A stretch of DNA of 64,000 nt, from NCBI GenBank assembly GCA_038503035.1, contig JAVSML010020804.1:124001-188000 (forward strand), written 5' to 3'. Below, piece after piece: positions 1 through 12,648 of the stretch (within the stretch, counting starts at the first letter, position 1; the number at the start of each line of letters is the position of its first letter). The notes beneath the pieces were generated by a model. It ran no database searches and was not told where the DNA came from. It was given only the letters and a program-made list of their open reading frames with translations. A program made the translations under genes and the position numbers. Source of the stretch: Crocodylus rhombifer (lineage: Eukaryota > Chordata > Crocodylia > Crocodylidae).

Positions 1-279
1 GGTGTTTCCCTGCCCCCTGGACAGCAGGAGAGAAGGGGCAGAGAGAAGGCATTTTGATCAGAAAGATGGAAGGGAGGAAGGATTTTCACCTGATTTAGGG
101 ACTTTAAAATGTCTCTGGAGTTCCCTGTGGGTTTCCCCAATCCAAAAGGATGCAGCCACCTCCTCTGGTTCTGTTCCTATCTATAGCCATCAGTGTTCTG
201 TCTGGCTACTTGGATTCCTCCATCCTGATAGCCAGGTACCTCTTTACAATTGGGGACAGTCTTTGGCACAAGTCCAGAG
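1..279. other. Flank, nothing recognised
   Basis: No gene or repeat can be named here. The ORF at the very start has no recognisable domain. Confidence 0.4.
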
Positions 280-338
280 CAGGGTTCAAACTCTCACTTT
301 TGGAGCAGGATGCCTTAGCTGCTTAGCCTTTGTACCCT
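280..338 (-). repeat. tRNA-derived SINE relic
   Basis: Read on the - strand, the segment has an A-box-like CTAAGCAGCTAAGG. About 30 bases later a B-box-like GTTTGAACCC follows, the internal Pol III promoter spacing of a tRNA-derived SINE head. No tail can be recognised. A truncated copy is likely. Confidence 0.45.
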
Positions 339-1357
339 GAACTATAAGAGAATAATAAGAAAAAAAAGCCCAGCATCCCCTCACCTTTACCCCACTATAA
401 CAAAGACAAAAATTAAGATTCTTGTAGGTGGTATCTTTTACTGAACCAACTGCATGTTTGGAATAAAGTGAATCAAGCTTTCAAATGCAAGGCATTCTTC
501 ATGAGGCCAGAAGAATGCCCTTCATTCGAAAGGTTGTCTCACTTCATTTTAACTATAAAGTTAGGCCAATAAAAGATACCACCCACAAAAATCCATGTCT
601 CTCGCCTAGCTTCTGGACCATCAGGGCTACAACATTATTCCAACACTATCAAAGAAAAAATAATATTTTTTTTGCTTGTGAAAAGAGAAGCTCCCCAGAC
701 AAGTTAGCTAGCAGAATTTTGCAAGCAGATAAAAATGCTATGTATAAATTTTATACTATAAACGTATATTATAAAATGTCTTTGTGAGTAGATTGAGCTG
801 TGTGTGGCCCATCAAGAAAGGGACAAGATAGATTGGTGATTGGAACAGAAGATTTTTAAGTACTGTAGTAATACTCATTTGTTGTATCCATGCCCACCAA
901 ATAAACAAGAATGAATAGAAACAAGTAATTTCAAAACACAGATTTGAATTCAACTAACAAAATGTAACATTACACAATGTAATATCATCACTATTCAGAC
1001 TCCCCTCAGCTTCCACTCCGTATACATCCATGAACAGAGAGATGTAGTTAGCTGTGTTAGCCTAAAGTCAGGCAGGAGGCATCTTGTCTCTGATTCAGTT
1101 AGTCTATAAGGTGCACCTCTGCCCTGCTTTTCTCCTGACATACAGCTAGTTAAGGCTTGTCTACTTAAAGAAGCTAGTGCATATTAAGCTTCATAGTAAG
1201 GGTGTGAATTTATAGCAGACTAGTAACTCCACAATAACAGCCTGTAACAGGGATATCTCACTGCAGCCTTTCTGTAGGTGGCTCCACCTTCCTGTCTTGG
1301 GCTAACCGCCTGCTTACTCTCCTGCCATGCCTTGATCTTAATTGATTGAGTGATGTA

Positions 1358-1695
1358 ATTAGCGGGAGGCTGCCCACTTTATATGCCCGGTGTCAGGGGG
1401 CGCTATCTGCGGCTCCTTTTTTCTCCCCTACACCACAGCCCAAGCCTCGCAGATGGTACTTGACATGGTTTTCCCTGTGCCTTGGCCCTCTTCTTTACTT
1501 CTGGGGCCCCCTCACTGCCCCCTCTCGCTCCGGGGCTCCTCACTTCCCCCTCTTGCTCCGGGTTCCTCCCTGTCCCCTCTCGCTCCCAGGCTTCTCACTG
1601 CCCTCTAGCTCTGGGCTTCTCACTGCCCCCCTAGCTCTGGGGCTCCTCACTGACCCTTAGCTCTGGGCTTCTCACTGACCCCTAGCTCATGCCCT
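1358..1695 (+). mobile_element. Fragment related to the 29.1-kb/34.4-kb LTR family
   Basis: The fragment shares GGGAGGCTGCCC and, further on, a CCCTACACCACAGCCC-AAGCCTCGCAGATG block with the elements at 29,126-30,369 and 34,436-35,253. It is followed by a local repeat of CTCTnGCTCnGGGGCTCCTCACTG-like units (about 1,500-1,690). The element ends are not visible, so it is a truncated copy. Confidence 0.55.
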
Positions 1696-2457
1696 CATTT
1701 ACTTTGCCATAGTAGTTAATGCTCTTTGTATATTACAGATGTTCCAACTCAAATGGCACCAGTAGCTAAATTATAAATTGTAGTGTTTGAAGTTGTACAG
1801 GACATAAATTTTAAAAATATGAATTAATATAAAATGGTAAATAATTTAGCAAAAAAAATTAAACTTACTGTACTTTTCCCTCTTTTCACTTGTGCCTGCA
1901 TGTTGTGTGGGTGGGTGTGTGTGGATGCAGTTTTCATTACTAATTACATATTACTAATGATTATTTAAAACTGCAAATAATGGTTAACATCCAGCTGTGA
2001 TTCTGCTCACTTCACATTCAAGAATTTTTACTTGTTTACTGTCTCTTAAATAAAGCAGTTTTAGCACTTACAAAGTATACATTCACAAGGCTTGAGAACT
2101 AACTAGTCAATGCTATACTGAACTACACAAAAGTTCTACACAGAACTGGTCAGCAGGTTGGTAAAGCTAGGAATGTTACAAGACTGGTTTAATCCAGGAA
2201 ATGCTGTCCTCCAGTGTTGCTCATTCTACCTGGTAGGTCTCACATTTCTGTTCATTTGAATGGAGATTCTGTTGAAATCTGTTGCTGAAATGTAGGTATG
2301 ACCCAGCAGCTAATGAAGGGTTAAAATTTTAAAGTCAGATATGCTGCTGTTAAGGTATCATTAGTGCGTGTTTGTATTGCCTATGCTATCCCAAAGTGTA
2401 AAATTGTTTTATGATTGATTTTGTAGGCTATAGTCAACACAAGAAAGTTATATAAGA
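1696..2457. other. AT-rich flank, nothing recognised
   Basis: AT-rich sequence with no gene, no named repeat and no long ORF. Confidence 0.4.
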
Positions 2458-2816
2458 CAGTCATTCTCAACCTTTTTTGTAGCAGGACCCATGTGTAAAC
2501 ACCAGTACATCAATAGCCAGTCCTGACGCAGTGCCCCTCACTCCCAGCCTGCTGCACTCTGCCCCTCCCTCCAGGTCGCAGGCCTCCCCTTGTGCGGGGT
2601 ATGGGGTGGGTATGTGGAGTTAGAGGGTGGGTGTAGGGCATGGGGGGGGGCAAGAAGCCCCTTGCAAGCTGGAACTCTGCCAGCCTGTAAGGGAAAAGCC
2701 ATGGTTTCCCACATTTAATTCTTTAAAGAAGAATCCATTTTTAAAGTTTGTTTGCAACCCTTTGACATATTCTTGTGACCCACTTTTGGGTCGTGACTCA
2801 CAGGTGAGAAACACTG
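2458..2816. mobile_element. Non-autonomous hAT element (359 bp)
   Basis: Its ends are inverted repeats: CAGTCATTCTCAACC at the left, and CAGTGTTTCTCACCT when the right end is read in reverse. The flanks ATATAAGA and CCCTAAGA share 5 of 8 positions, a decayed 8-bp target duplication. It is the same family as the copy at 40,773-41,120; both share the CTTGCAAGCTGGAA-type block and GTGACCCACTTTTGGG-type 3' part. No transposase is encoded. Confidence 0.8.
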
Positions 2817-4335
2817 CCCTAAGAGAAACCCACTTAAAGACCCAGTTCAGGAAAGTACTTAGACACATGTTTCTGTTTTGTTGACTTAAATTAATTCAAC
2901 AGGTATAACAGGCACATGCTCAATTTAAGAATGTATTTAAGCTTTGTCCCAAATAAGGATGCTTTTGTAAAGCAAAGCAACGTACACTTACATTATCTAC
3001 ATAGAGATCACAAGGCTTGGGGAGAAAAAAAGTAGGAGAAAAAAAGTAGTAGTTCAGAAATGAATATTGCTATAAAGGTGGTGCACAATGAATAGTTAAT
3101 ATATTGCTTGAAAAAAGATGTGTTGCAGCATTTTAATGCCAAATTTTAGGGAGACATTTAATTTTTGAAAATCACAGTTATTTCCCCCTCTGAGTACAAA
3201 TGACAAAAACTGTGTATGGGCTGTGATCCCATAAATAAATTTTACACATTTAAGCTTGGTTTATTTACATTTTTTAGCTTGGAGTGGATAGAGAGCTGGG
3301 CAACGTGAAATCTTATTACATTTTTGGGTGGGTCTGGTCTTTTGTGTCACCACATTGTTGTCAGTGAGCTCCTGCTTTCTATTAGCCTCCCACATAACAG
3401 CCCAAGTTTCAACATTGCTGTTCTCAATAAAGTTTTTTCAGCTGCTTAACATCACATCCAACCCACCCACATGGAAAAATCTTCAAATGTCAACAATCAT
3501 GAATATTTTGAAAAAACGAAACTGAACATGAAGCACTGGTGGTTGTGACAAATGTCCTGCCTAATTCTTATTAACCTTTTTAACCAATCAAAAATTCACT
3601 CCCAAAATAAAAGGAAGCTTTTCTATAGGCTTGATGGGCCTGTCAATAGAAACTGAGTCATTAAGAAATTTAACAAAAACATGCTGTCAGGTTAAAATTA
3701 TAATCCGTTCTTACTGAGAAAAGGATTTTATCTGAATGTAATTTATATCTACTTTTGATGCTTGCTTATTTTCTTACCTCAGACAATGGAGAGGACTTAA
3801 TCACTTCTACTCTTTCTTATCTTTATTTTCTAGTCTGTCTTTTTCCGACACATGCATAAAGTTATACTGTTATGACTGCAAACAATATAAAGGACTGTTT
3901 AAATCTTAGATGTAATTGTTATCAGTGAACTTTCAAACTATTTTTTATCTAAATGTTTTGATTAGTATTGGATTTTTGAATGCTTCCCCTGCCTTTTTAT
4001 TCCTTCATATAAATACATTTTGGCCTACAAACCTTGACAGTGTCCACTTCATTTCATTCTTTTGGTTGGGGCAGGGCAGGGGGGGATTTGTTAAATAACT
4101 GATTTCTGTCCCATACCTGTGCAACTCTACTGAAGTCTGTGAGGGCAAATTATATAGGGGATATATTTAAATATTCCACAGCCTTCTTTAATTATAACCA
4201 AACTATGCGTTTTGTGAATTTATATGATGTCATATAGGCACAGCTTGCATAGTTCATAAGTAATTCTTTTGTGGACTGCTTAAGCCCCCTGCTGGACTGC
4301 TGCTTCATTACTCGGCTATTGGTTAAATTAAAGTT
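2817..4335. other. AT-rich flank, nothing recognised
   Basis: Unique-looking AT-rich DNA without genes or identifiable repeats. Small ORFs (60-65 codons) show no domain. Confidence 0.4.
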
Positions 4336-4545
4336 AGCACAACCTTTTCACAAGGAGGGTAGTGAAGCACTGGAACAGATTACCCAGAGAGGTTGTGGAG
4401 TCTCTGTCGCTGGAGGTTTTTAAGACCCAGCTAGACAAAGCCTTGGCTGGAATAATATAGCTGAGAATGGTCCTGCTTTAAGCAGGGGATTGGATGAGAT
4501 GACCCTCCTAAGGGCCCGTCTAGCCCTAGTTTTCTATAACTCTTA
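4336..4545 (+). mobile_element. CR1 LINE 3'-end fragment
   Basis: The segment encodes remnants of the CR1 ORF2 C-terminus (the W-N-x-L-P-R-E-V-V and F-K-x-x-L-D motifs are visible in decayed form). A CR1 3' UTR signature follows (GGATTGGATGAGATGACC, then a CCCTAG block). It is 5'-truncated, as most CR1 copies are. Confidence 0.75.
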
Positions 4546-4861
4546 AGAGACAGTATATCTTGACTATTTCTTGCATTTGATATATTTTGCTTTTCAACAC
4601 CAGATGGGTTTCGTTCCATCTTTAGGACTTTGATCACTGGAAAACAAACTACTTTCTGAAGCTAAAGGCAAAATAATATGCTGCTTCTGCAAATGGAAAG
4701 ATGCATGGAGATCGTTACAGGATTAGGGGCTAAGTTCTTGTCACTTTTTTAAAGGAAAACTTTTAGCCATGTTTTTATTCTTTTCGGTAAGATTCACTCA
4801 TATTCAGCATGGTAGGAGAATATTTATATTACTGAAATGCCCCCTTGCCCTCTTATCTAAG

Positions 4862-4962
4862 TGCCTCACAGTGTTTATCCTGACAATAACCCTTTGAGGA
4901 AGATAAGTGCTTATTGATAAGATTATTTGCAGGTAGGAGACTGAGGCAAAAAGCCTTCTCAG
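4862..4962 (-). repeat. MIR/CORE-SINE-like relic
   Basis: In reverse, the segment follows the 3' half of a MIR-type SINE: a decayed TTTGCCTCAGTCTCC, then a stretch like TTATCAATAAGC, and a CAAAGGGTTATTGT-like end. It is very diverged and therefore old. Confidence 0.4.
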
Positions 4963-5899
4963 CTATTGGTGGTTTTTTGTATAAAATTCCTAAAGCAACT
5001 TTCATCCCAACAGAACAATTTTACCTGCCTTTGTTCTAAAACTGAATGTTGCAAGGCAAAGGGGAGAGGATTTTTCAGTTTTTGTCTGGCCAATGTCAGT
5101 AGGGGAAATGACAGACTCTACAAATTATCAAGCTGTTATGATCATTGTCAAGGACACCAAGACCTGTGATTAAGTGCACTTTTTTCTTTATAACTCAAAA
5201 ATGAGAAGATATATTATGCAATGGTACCATATTATTTTCAGCAGTTCTGGTTAGTCCACAAATTTAAATAATACTGTGTAATTTTAAGGGCATCATCTGC
5301 AAGCTCCCTTCTCCGCATAATTGATAAATATAAAATTACGCTTCTCTTCATGCAGATCTTTTCTAAATAGCAAATCCATGTCATGGGGATAACTTACCAT
5401 TTATTCCTACTCAGTTTTTTCTCCCTTAACTGATTTGCAATTCTCAACAAAATTTTATCTCTCTCACCTCTAAACTACTTATTTTTCTTAATTTGAATAT
5501 ATTGGAGCATCCAATTCTCCTTTGTATATTTCTACAAACTGAAATTGGCTTTACTGACTTAGAGTCGACCAAAAAACAGTGTTATGACAAAGTCATCTTC
5601 TACAGCAATGCACCTTCCGGAGTACCAGATGATGGAATGCATCTTCTACCTGGGAAACTGGTGCTTCATTTTTCAAATGAATAATGCCATGAACAATAAA
5701 AGGGGGAAAATCAAGTACAACTACAACTACAGTTCCACAAAATAATCCTACTCCTACTGAAGTTATTTGGTGTTTTCCTGTTGACTTGCACGGAAGAAGA
5801 ACTGGTCCTAATATAGGGCTCTATGGTTTGAGAGGTAAAGACAGAAAAAAGTAGCAATTCTCAACAAAATTTGCCTCAAAATGATGTGCACCTGATTAA
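4963..5899. other. Flank, nothing recognised
   Basis: AT-rich DNA with no gene or nameable repeat. Confidence 0.35.
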
Positions 5900-8600
5900 A
5901 TCTGCCTCAAAATTATCTGCACTGACTGGGCAACCTTTGCAAATCCAGCAGGCTAAGGCATTTAAGGGAACCCACCCCTACCCTAGCCCCGGAATGATCT
6001 GTAGGGAAGGCAAGAGCCCCCAGTGGGACACTTACTTGCCTGTACACCAATGCCAGGAGCTTGGGGAATAAACAGGAGGAACTGGTCCTCCTGCTAAACA
6101 AGAATGACTACAACCTCATAGGGATAACGGAGACCAGGTGGGACTCCACCTATGACAGGGCCACAGGTATAGATGGCTATACCCTGTACAAGAGAGATCA
6201 TGCAGATAAAAGGGGTGGGGGTGTAGCTCTCTATGTCAAAGATAGCTACATGTCCCTGCAAATTGATATTGGCATCAGGAAGGATGACTGGAGTTCCTCT
6301 GGGTTAAAATACGTGGGGAATGTGGCACAGGGGACATCATGGTAGGAGTCTACTACAGATCTCCTAACCAGAAGCAAGAACTGAACCAGGAATTCGCCAG
6401 GGAACTGGCTGAGGCTGCATGCTCTTGGTGCATGGTTTTCATGGGAGACTTTAATTAACCCGACATCTCATGGGAAGAGAACTTGGACAAATCTGATCAG
6501 TCGCAAAGCTTCCTCACATACATGGATGAGCTCTACCTGACTCAGGAAGTCTATGGGCTGACAGAGGTAAAGCATTGCTGGACCTGGTACTGGCCAAAGG
6601 GGATGACCTAGTCAGTGACATAAGAATCAATGGAAAGCTGGGTGATAGTGACCACCAGCTGATCACCTTTACTATTCATCGCAAAGCTGGCAAGTCAGTC
6701 AGCAATACAGAAGTCCTTGACTTCAGGAGAGCTGACTTTGACAAGCTCAGGAGGCTTGTTATCTAGGCCCTAAGGGACCATGACTAGACAGGAAGAGGAA
6801 TCCAAGAGGAGTGGTTGCTCCTCAAGGGAGCGATCCTGACAACAAAAGGGATAGCCATCCCATCTTGGAGGAAGGGTAGCAAAAGGGCACAGCAATCCCC
6901 TTGGCTCAACAGGGAACCTGAGGACCTCCTACACCTAAAAAGAGAAACTTATAAAAGATGGAAGGATGGAATTACCACCAAGGAGGAGTACTCAGCACTG
7001 ATCCGTACCTGCAGGGAGTGAATCAGGAAAGCCAAGTCTGCAACTGAGCTCCATCTGGCTTCACATATCAAGGATAACAAAAAGTCCTTTTTCAGATATG
7101 TAGGGAGTCAGAAAAAAAGCAAGGGTAACATTGGACCCCTGCTGTACCAAACGGGACAACTGATAACAACCCAGGAAAAGGCCAACCTGCTTAATGGGTA
7201 CTTCGTATTGGTCTTTCATTAGCCCAATGGGACCACCCTGCGTAGCATGACACAGGATGGCTTGGGTGAGGGTGTATTTATACCCAGAGTTGGTGTTGAT
7301 TTAGTAAAGGATCACCTTGACAGGCTGGACACCTTCAAGTCAGCTGATCCTGACAGATTACACCCCAGAGTACTTAAGGAACTGGCAGGTGTCCTAGCCC
7401 AACCATTGGCAAAAATATTTAAAAACTCATGGCACTCAGATGAAGTACCTCAAGACTGGAAGAAGGCCAATGTTTTACCCATCTTCAAGAAAGGGCAGAA
7501 AATAGATTCCAGGAATTACCAGCCAATCAGCTTGGCCTCAATTCCCGGTAAGATTCTGGAGAAAATTATCAAACAGACCCTTCTTGATAAGCTGGCTGAT
7601 GGCAACATCCTGAGGGACAGCCAGCACGGATTTGTCATGGGTAAATCTTGCCTGACCAATCTCATCTTCTTCTATGACCAGGTGACATATCACCTGGACA
7701 AGGGAGAAGAGATTGACATCATATATCTGAACTTTAAAAAAGCCTTTCCCATGATTTCTTCATGGAAAAATTGGCCAACTGTGGCCTTGGCTACACTACA
7801 GTCAGATGGCTGGGAAATTGGTTCTGAGGTTGGACCCAAAGAGTAGTGGTTGATGATAGCAAATTATTATGGTGCTCTGTGACCAGTGGTGTCCTTGGAC
7901 AAGTTCTCTTTAACATCTTTATCAACAATGTGGACATTGGTGTTAGAAGTGCACAGGCAAAGTTTGCCGATGACACTAAACTTTGGGGCATAGCGTCCAC
8001 ACCTGGGGACAGGCTAGTGATCCAGGCTGACTTGAATAAACCTAGTAAGTGGGTAGATACAAACCTGATGATTTTCAATGATAAATATAAGGTACTTCAC
8101 CTCAGGAAAAAAACCCGCAGCAACCTTATAGTCTTGGCAGTGCTACGCTCTCTAGCACCACGGCTGAAAGAGACTTGGGGCTCATGACTGACTACAAGGT
8201 GAACATGAGCCACCAATGCAATGTTGCACCTGATAAAGCAAACAAAATTCTGGCTTGCATCCATAGATGCTTCTCAAGTAAATCTCAGGATGGTCATCCT
8301 CCCACTATACGTGGCCTAGGTGAGGTCACAGTTGGAGTACTGCATCCAATTCTGGGCCCCACAATTCAAGAATCTTGTCGAGAACCTTGAGGAAGTCCAG
8401 AACAGAGCCACACGCATGATCAGAGGGCAGGAAAACAAGCCTTATGATGAGAGGCTGAGAGCCATGGGACTCTTCATTCTGGAAAAGTGCAGGCTCAGGG
8501 GGGACCTGGTGCCTGCCTATAAGTACACAAGGGGTGTACATCAGGGTCTGGGAGAGCATCTGTTCACCAGAGTCATCCCAAAGAATGCATTTTAGCAATC
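5900..8600 (+). pseudogene. CR1 LINE ORF2 (endonuclease-reverse transcriptase), decayed
   Basis: This is a CR1-type non-LTR retrotransposon ORF2 spread over several frames, so it is dead. The apurinic endonuclease domain starts near 6,030 (LYTNARSLGNKQEELV-like), with the ITETRWD motif and GGGVALYVKD. The catalytic SDH motif is at about 6,647-6,655. The linker and reverse transcriptase follow: ADPDRLHPRVLKEL near 7,340, VPQDWKKANVLPIFKKG near 7,450, HGFVMGKSCLTNL near 7,630, and FADD of the RT active site at 7,963-7,974. The first catalytic block, normally FxKAFDxV, reads FKKAFPMI near 7,735, so its Asp is lost. The VPQGSVLGP block is also damaged. Stops or frameshifts occur near 6,344, 6,457, 6,765, 7,019 and 7,845. 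The C-terminal part ends near 8,595 without the CR1 3' UTR, so the copy is truncated at both ends. Confidence 0.9.
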
Positions 8601-11600
8601 CTGTTCTTCCAGATATTGCCCTATGTTCTTTAATCACCACAGCTAGTCAAATCCCTTGTTTTATACCACTTTACCTAGATGGCAGTGACCCAGATCCTCG
8701 TCTGTGGCCAAATAACACACAGCACAGCTCAGAAGATGGATACCAATGTAACTTATAGCTGCTATTGCAATATCCCAATTGCTCTCCAGCTGTGTGCTGT
8801 CATAATTTAGAACTATCTGAGAGTGACTGGGGTTTAGCAGGATACAGGGAAGTCCCAGCCATGTCCTCTTATCTACATGTAAGCAATGGGAAGAGAACAC
8901 TGCAGGAGACTGTTACACCAGCTGTAAACCACAGTCCTTTGCAGAAGTGACCCTCCTGTGGCCATCAACAGTGGCTTTTTGGCTCCGCAGAGCTGAAAAG
9001 CTTAGCATAGTGTGGCCCTGGTTCACTCCCTCCCCCACTCCCCAGGCAAACCCTGGCTGTGGTCTGAGGCTAGGGGCCAGGGGCCAGGGAGGAAGGTTAA
9101 ACTCACCTTTCCCTGGGTACAGAACTGCCCTGCTCTGCTGGCTTACTTACTTAGTGCTGGCCACAACTATGGACTACAAAACCCAGAAGCACCTGGAGGT
9201 AGGAAAAGAAAGTGCTGAGCAACCCTGCAGAGTCTTGCTGCTCTGAGTCTAGACTGAAAATCCCAAAAACTTTGGGGGCAGCACAAAGAGGAAGCAAACA
9301 CACAGCCCATGCTGGCTGTGTGCCAGAGAGCCATGCTGTAGTGCCCCCCAGCTTCTAGCCTGAATCACTGAAGGCATGTGCATGCATTTCCTGAATCTAA
9401 AGTGAATCTGCTCATTTGCTTATTGGTTTATTTTTTGCACCTTAGACTAAACTGTAAAGACTGAATCAATTCAGCCTTGGGGTTTTTGACTGTCTGTACT
9501 TAGCCCAGGTGCCAAGTTAGGAGAGGTGCCAGAATCACTCTCCATGCCTTGGCAACTTTGCTGTGCTAGGAACTCAGAAACAGTTCTCATCTGCTATTGC
9601 TTTAAGAGCAAGAGAGCTGGGGTAGGCAGAGCACAAACAGCAGCAGCATCTCAGTGAGCATTATTTAGAAGTTCCTAGCTTAGATAAGACTGCTTCCTAC
9701 CCCCAACCCCACCCCAACCTCCCTGTTCTCAGACCCATGCCTGTTCTCCACAGTTCTTGGAACCTGTGCCCGCCACCCGACATTCCCACTCTCAGAACCC
9801 GTGTCCCTGACCCCTGCTTTCAGAACCATACTGTCCCCTCAGAACCTGCATGCCCCCGCCCCCTGCTCTCCCACAGGGTCAGCCCCAGGTGCCAACTTGG
9901 TTTGTTATACCGCTGATAGAAGGTCCTACCCACAGGATAAGTCTGGCATTCCTGGCAGGCAGACTGACCTGAATGGAATAAAAATAATAAAGACAGAGTA
10001 GCTAGAGCCAAAAAACATAGGCCAGGTGGAAATGGTGTTAATTCAGGAAATACTATTGGAACAAGGAGTTATGCATAATAAATTATATTTGATGTATTTA
10101 TAAGGGTGAATTCATACACATGTGGACATTAATGTGGGTGACAAAGCCATTCCGAGTTACAAAACAAATATTTGAAAAAAACATTTTGGAAAGGATACAA
10201 AACCAGAGCTTCTGGGCTTAAGTCAATTTCATGATCTGTTTGCTAACTTCTGAGAATTCAAAGGAAATATCACTGGCTTTAAGTTATCCTGTATCTGCCT
10301 ACTGTAAGATTTCTTGTCCCTTCAACTGAAGCATATGGTATATATTGGTTGATATATATGTATTTCCTCTTGACTCCCCAGAGGAGCAACTACAGGGAAA
10401 ATTCTGCTCAGCCCAGGCAAGCCTGCAGCATGCCTAATGCTTGTGGATTCTCCAGAGAATTTGGTTGCCAAATCTGCTGTTTATAAATCCACTGAATTTG
10501 GACAAATTTGTACAGAAACAATGCAGGAAAGATTCCCACTCACTTGGCAATATTCAAGCCCTGTACCAAAATATGGACACACTAGAGCTTTTCAGTGAAA
10601 AGGCAGTAAAAGAACAGAACAATATATTTATTTTGTAAGCTCATTCTTGGAAATGTACAAACTACTTAAGCTGAAACTTTCCCTAGGGTAGACACCCACC
10701 ATGGAAAATTTTAGTCTTGATGGCTGAAGTTTGGCAAAGTTACAAGCAACTAAAAATAGGCCTTGTTATGAGAAGTGTTGGACAACTTAATAATAGGCAG
10801 CACTATCAGAACTTCATATGAAGTATATAGGTTCTTGGCTCCCAAATGGTTATTTTTTCAGTATTCAACACTGATATTCAATATTAAATATTGAATCCTG
10901 AAATATATAACTGTATGGATATCAAGGCTACAATAAGGAATCTGCTTTGTCTTTTTAAAAATGTAAATAGCTTAAAATGTCAATTTTAGAATTTGTATTA
11001 TATTTATTTTGCTATTATTAATGATCCTTTTTTGTAAGTTTATTATTAATGTATTTCCTTACAGGTGCTATCTTAGTAGGAAGTTACTATAGTAATATAT
11101 ATTGGGGCTCTGTTACACATTAATTTTAGGCAACTTCTGGAGCTCTTCACCCTTGAATTGTCCACCGATTAGCTCCTGAAACTAGTTTTAAGCACTCATT
11201 AGGCAGCTTAAAGTTATGCCACTCCAGGCCAGGTTTATCTTTGATCCTTATTACCCAGTTCATGTAGCCACTCTAGGCTGCACATTAGTCAGTGAGAGCA
11301 TGTGGGCAAATTAACCTTTTCCTGCCTGCTTCTCTGGACAGCCACAAGTAAGCAGGGGAAGTGTATGGGGGGAGGGGAGGGGAGGAGAGAGGGAAGCCCT
11401 GGGAGCGAGGAGGGCAGGGGAGAACCCCAAGGGGCAGAGGGAGAGGTAGGAAGAACCAGGGAGGTCCTGGCATTCAGGGGGCAAGGAGGAAGCTGGAGGG
11501 CTGGGGAGGATTCTCCAGGCCCCTGCTGGCCTGAACATGTGACTGCTCCAAACAGGAGCTAGCAGTAACACTGATCAACATCTGAGCAGCTCACAGTGTA

Positions 11601-11603
11601 ATG
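8601..11603. other. Flank with unassigned repeats, no gene seen
   Basis: Mixed composition. Some GC-rich patches (9,000-9,370 and 9,680-9,900) look repeat-derived but I cannot assign them to a family. The purine-rich tract 11,360-11,480 (GGGGAGGGGA-type) is low complexity. No coding signal. Confidence 0.4.
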
Positions 11604-12648
11604 CTGGCTTGGCCAACATACGGCCGTTTTCTGAGGCCCAAGGTGCTGTGACAGGAAACAAAAGTAAACACTGTTTAACTTTCATTCTCACCCTTTTTCT
11701 CTCCCCCAGCCTCTCAGCAGGTGACCGGCAAACACGCACTATGAGGCAGTTGGCTACCCGGCGACTGCTGACCCTCCCCCCGGGGGGAGCAGGGCCCCTC
11801 TCTCAGCTCCCCTGGCCACAGCCACGGAAGCCGGGGTGGGTGAGCTCACAGCAGGCAGGTCCCAGGACCCAGGCCGAGGAGCCCCCTCCCCGCCCATCAC
11901 ACGGCTCCTTTAAGCCCCGCACCGGCGTGGTCCATACTGCACTGGCGAGGAAGGAGCAGCTCAGGGCAGCACGGTCCGGTGCAGGGATGAGCACGCGAGC
12001 ATGAAACACGGCTGCCCGGCTGTCGGTGGGGCCGTGTTCCCAGGCGGGATGCTAAGGATGCTGCGTGGGGGTGTCACATGCATGCATGCACTCATGAGGA
12101 GAAAACACAAGGTCACACTTGAGCCTTCCTCCTCCTCTTCCTCCATGGGAGCTGGGGGCAAAGAGGGAGGCAGGCTGTGCGTGCGTAGCCATGTGTGAAG
12201 GCTCGGCTCTTTGTCCCTGATGGAGCCAGGCACCATCCTGAGGTGCTGCTTCTTCTCCTCCTCGCTGCTGCTGCTGGAGGCCAACAGCCGGCTGCTCCTC
12301 CACGGCTTCCTTTATCTGGTGCTGTATGCCCCGGTGTCCCAGGGCAAGCCTGCGTTATGCTTCTTTCATTCATTGAGAAGTGAGTAGAAGCGAAAGTGTT
12401 TATTTTAGTCAAGTGTTTGGTATTATTTCATTGTTGCTTTTATATTGTTTCTATTTTGGATTTTAAACCACATTTCCAGACCCATTTCATTGTCACTTCC
12501 TGCAACTTCATTGGTGTCAAAGGTCATGTAACATCACTTCCTGATGTGATACCACTTCCTGTAAGGTCTTTGAATATGGCTTGCTGGCCCACTGGGTGAT
12601 AAAAAGTTCATGATCTGGCCCCACATTCAAAAAGGTTGGGCACCCCTT
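11604..12648. mobile_element. Non-autonomous hAT element (about 1.05 kb)
   Basis: The ends pair as short, diverged inverted repeats: CTGGCTTGGCCAACA at the left and AAGGGGTGCCCAACC in reverse at the right (9 of 15). The flanks GTGTAATG (11,596-11,603) and GTTTAATG (12,649-12,656) match at 7 of 8, the hAT 8-bp target duplication. The interior is GC-rich and has no transposase domain; its ORFs up to 131 codons are not recognisable. Confidence 0.72.

Noticed and set aside
6061..8595. Host gene with endonuclease/phosphatase-like domain
   Set aside because: The protein reads as CR1 ORF2 (endonuclease then reverse transcriptase with FADD), is broken in several places, and has a relative at 36 kb.
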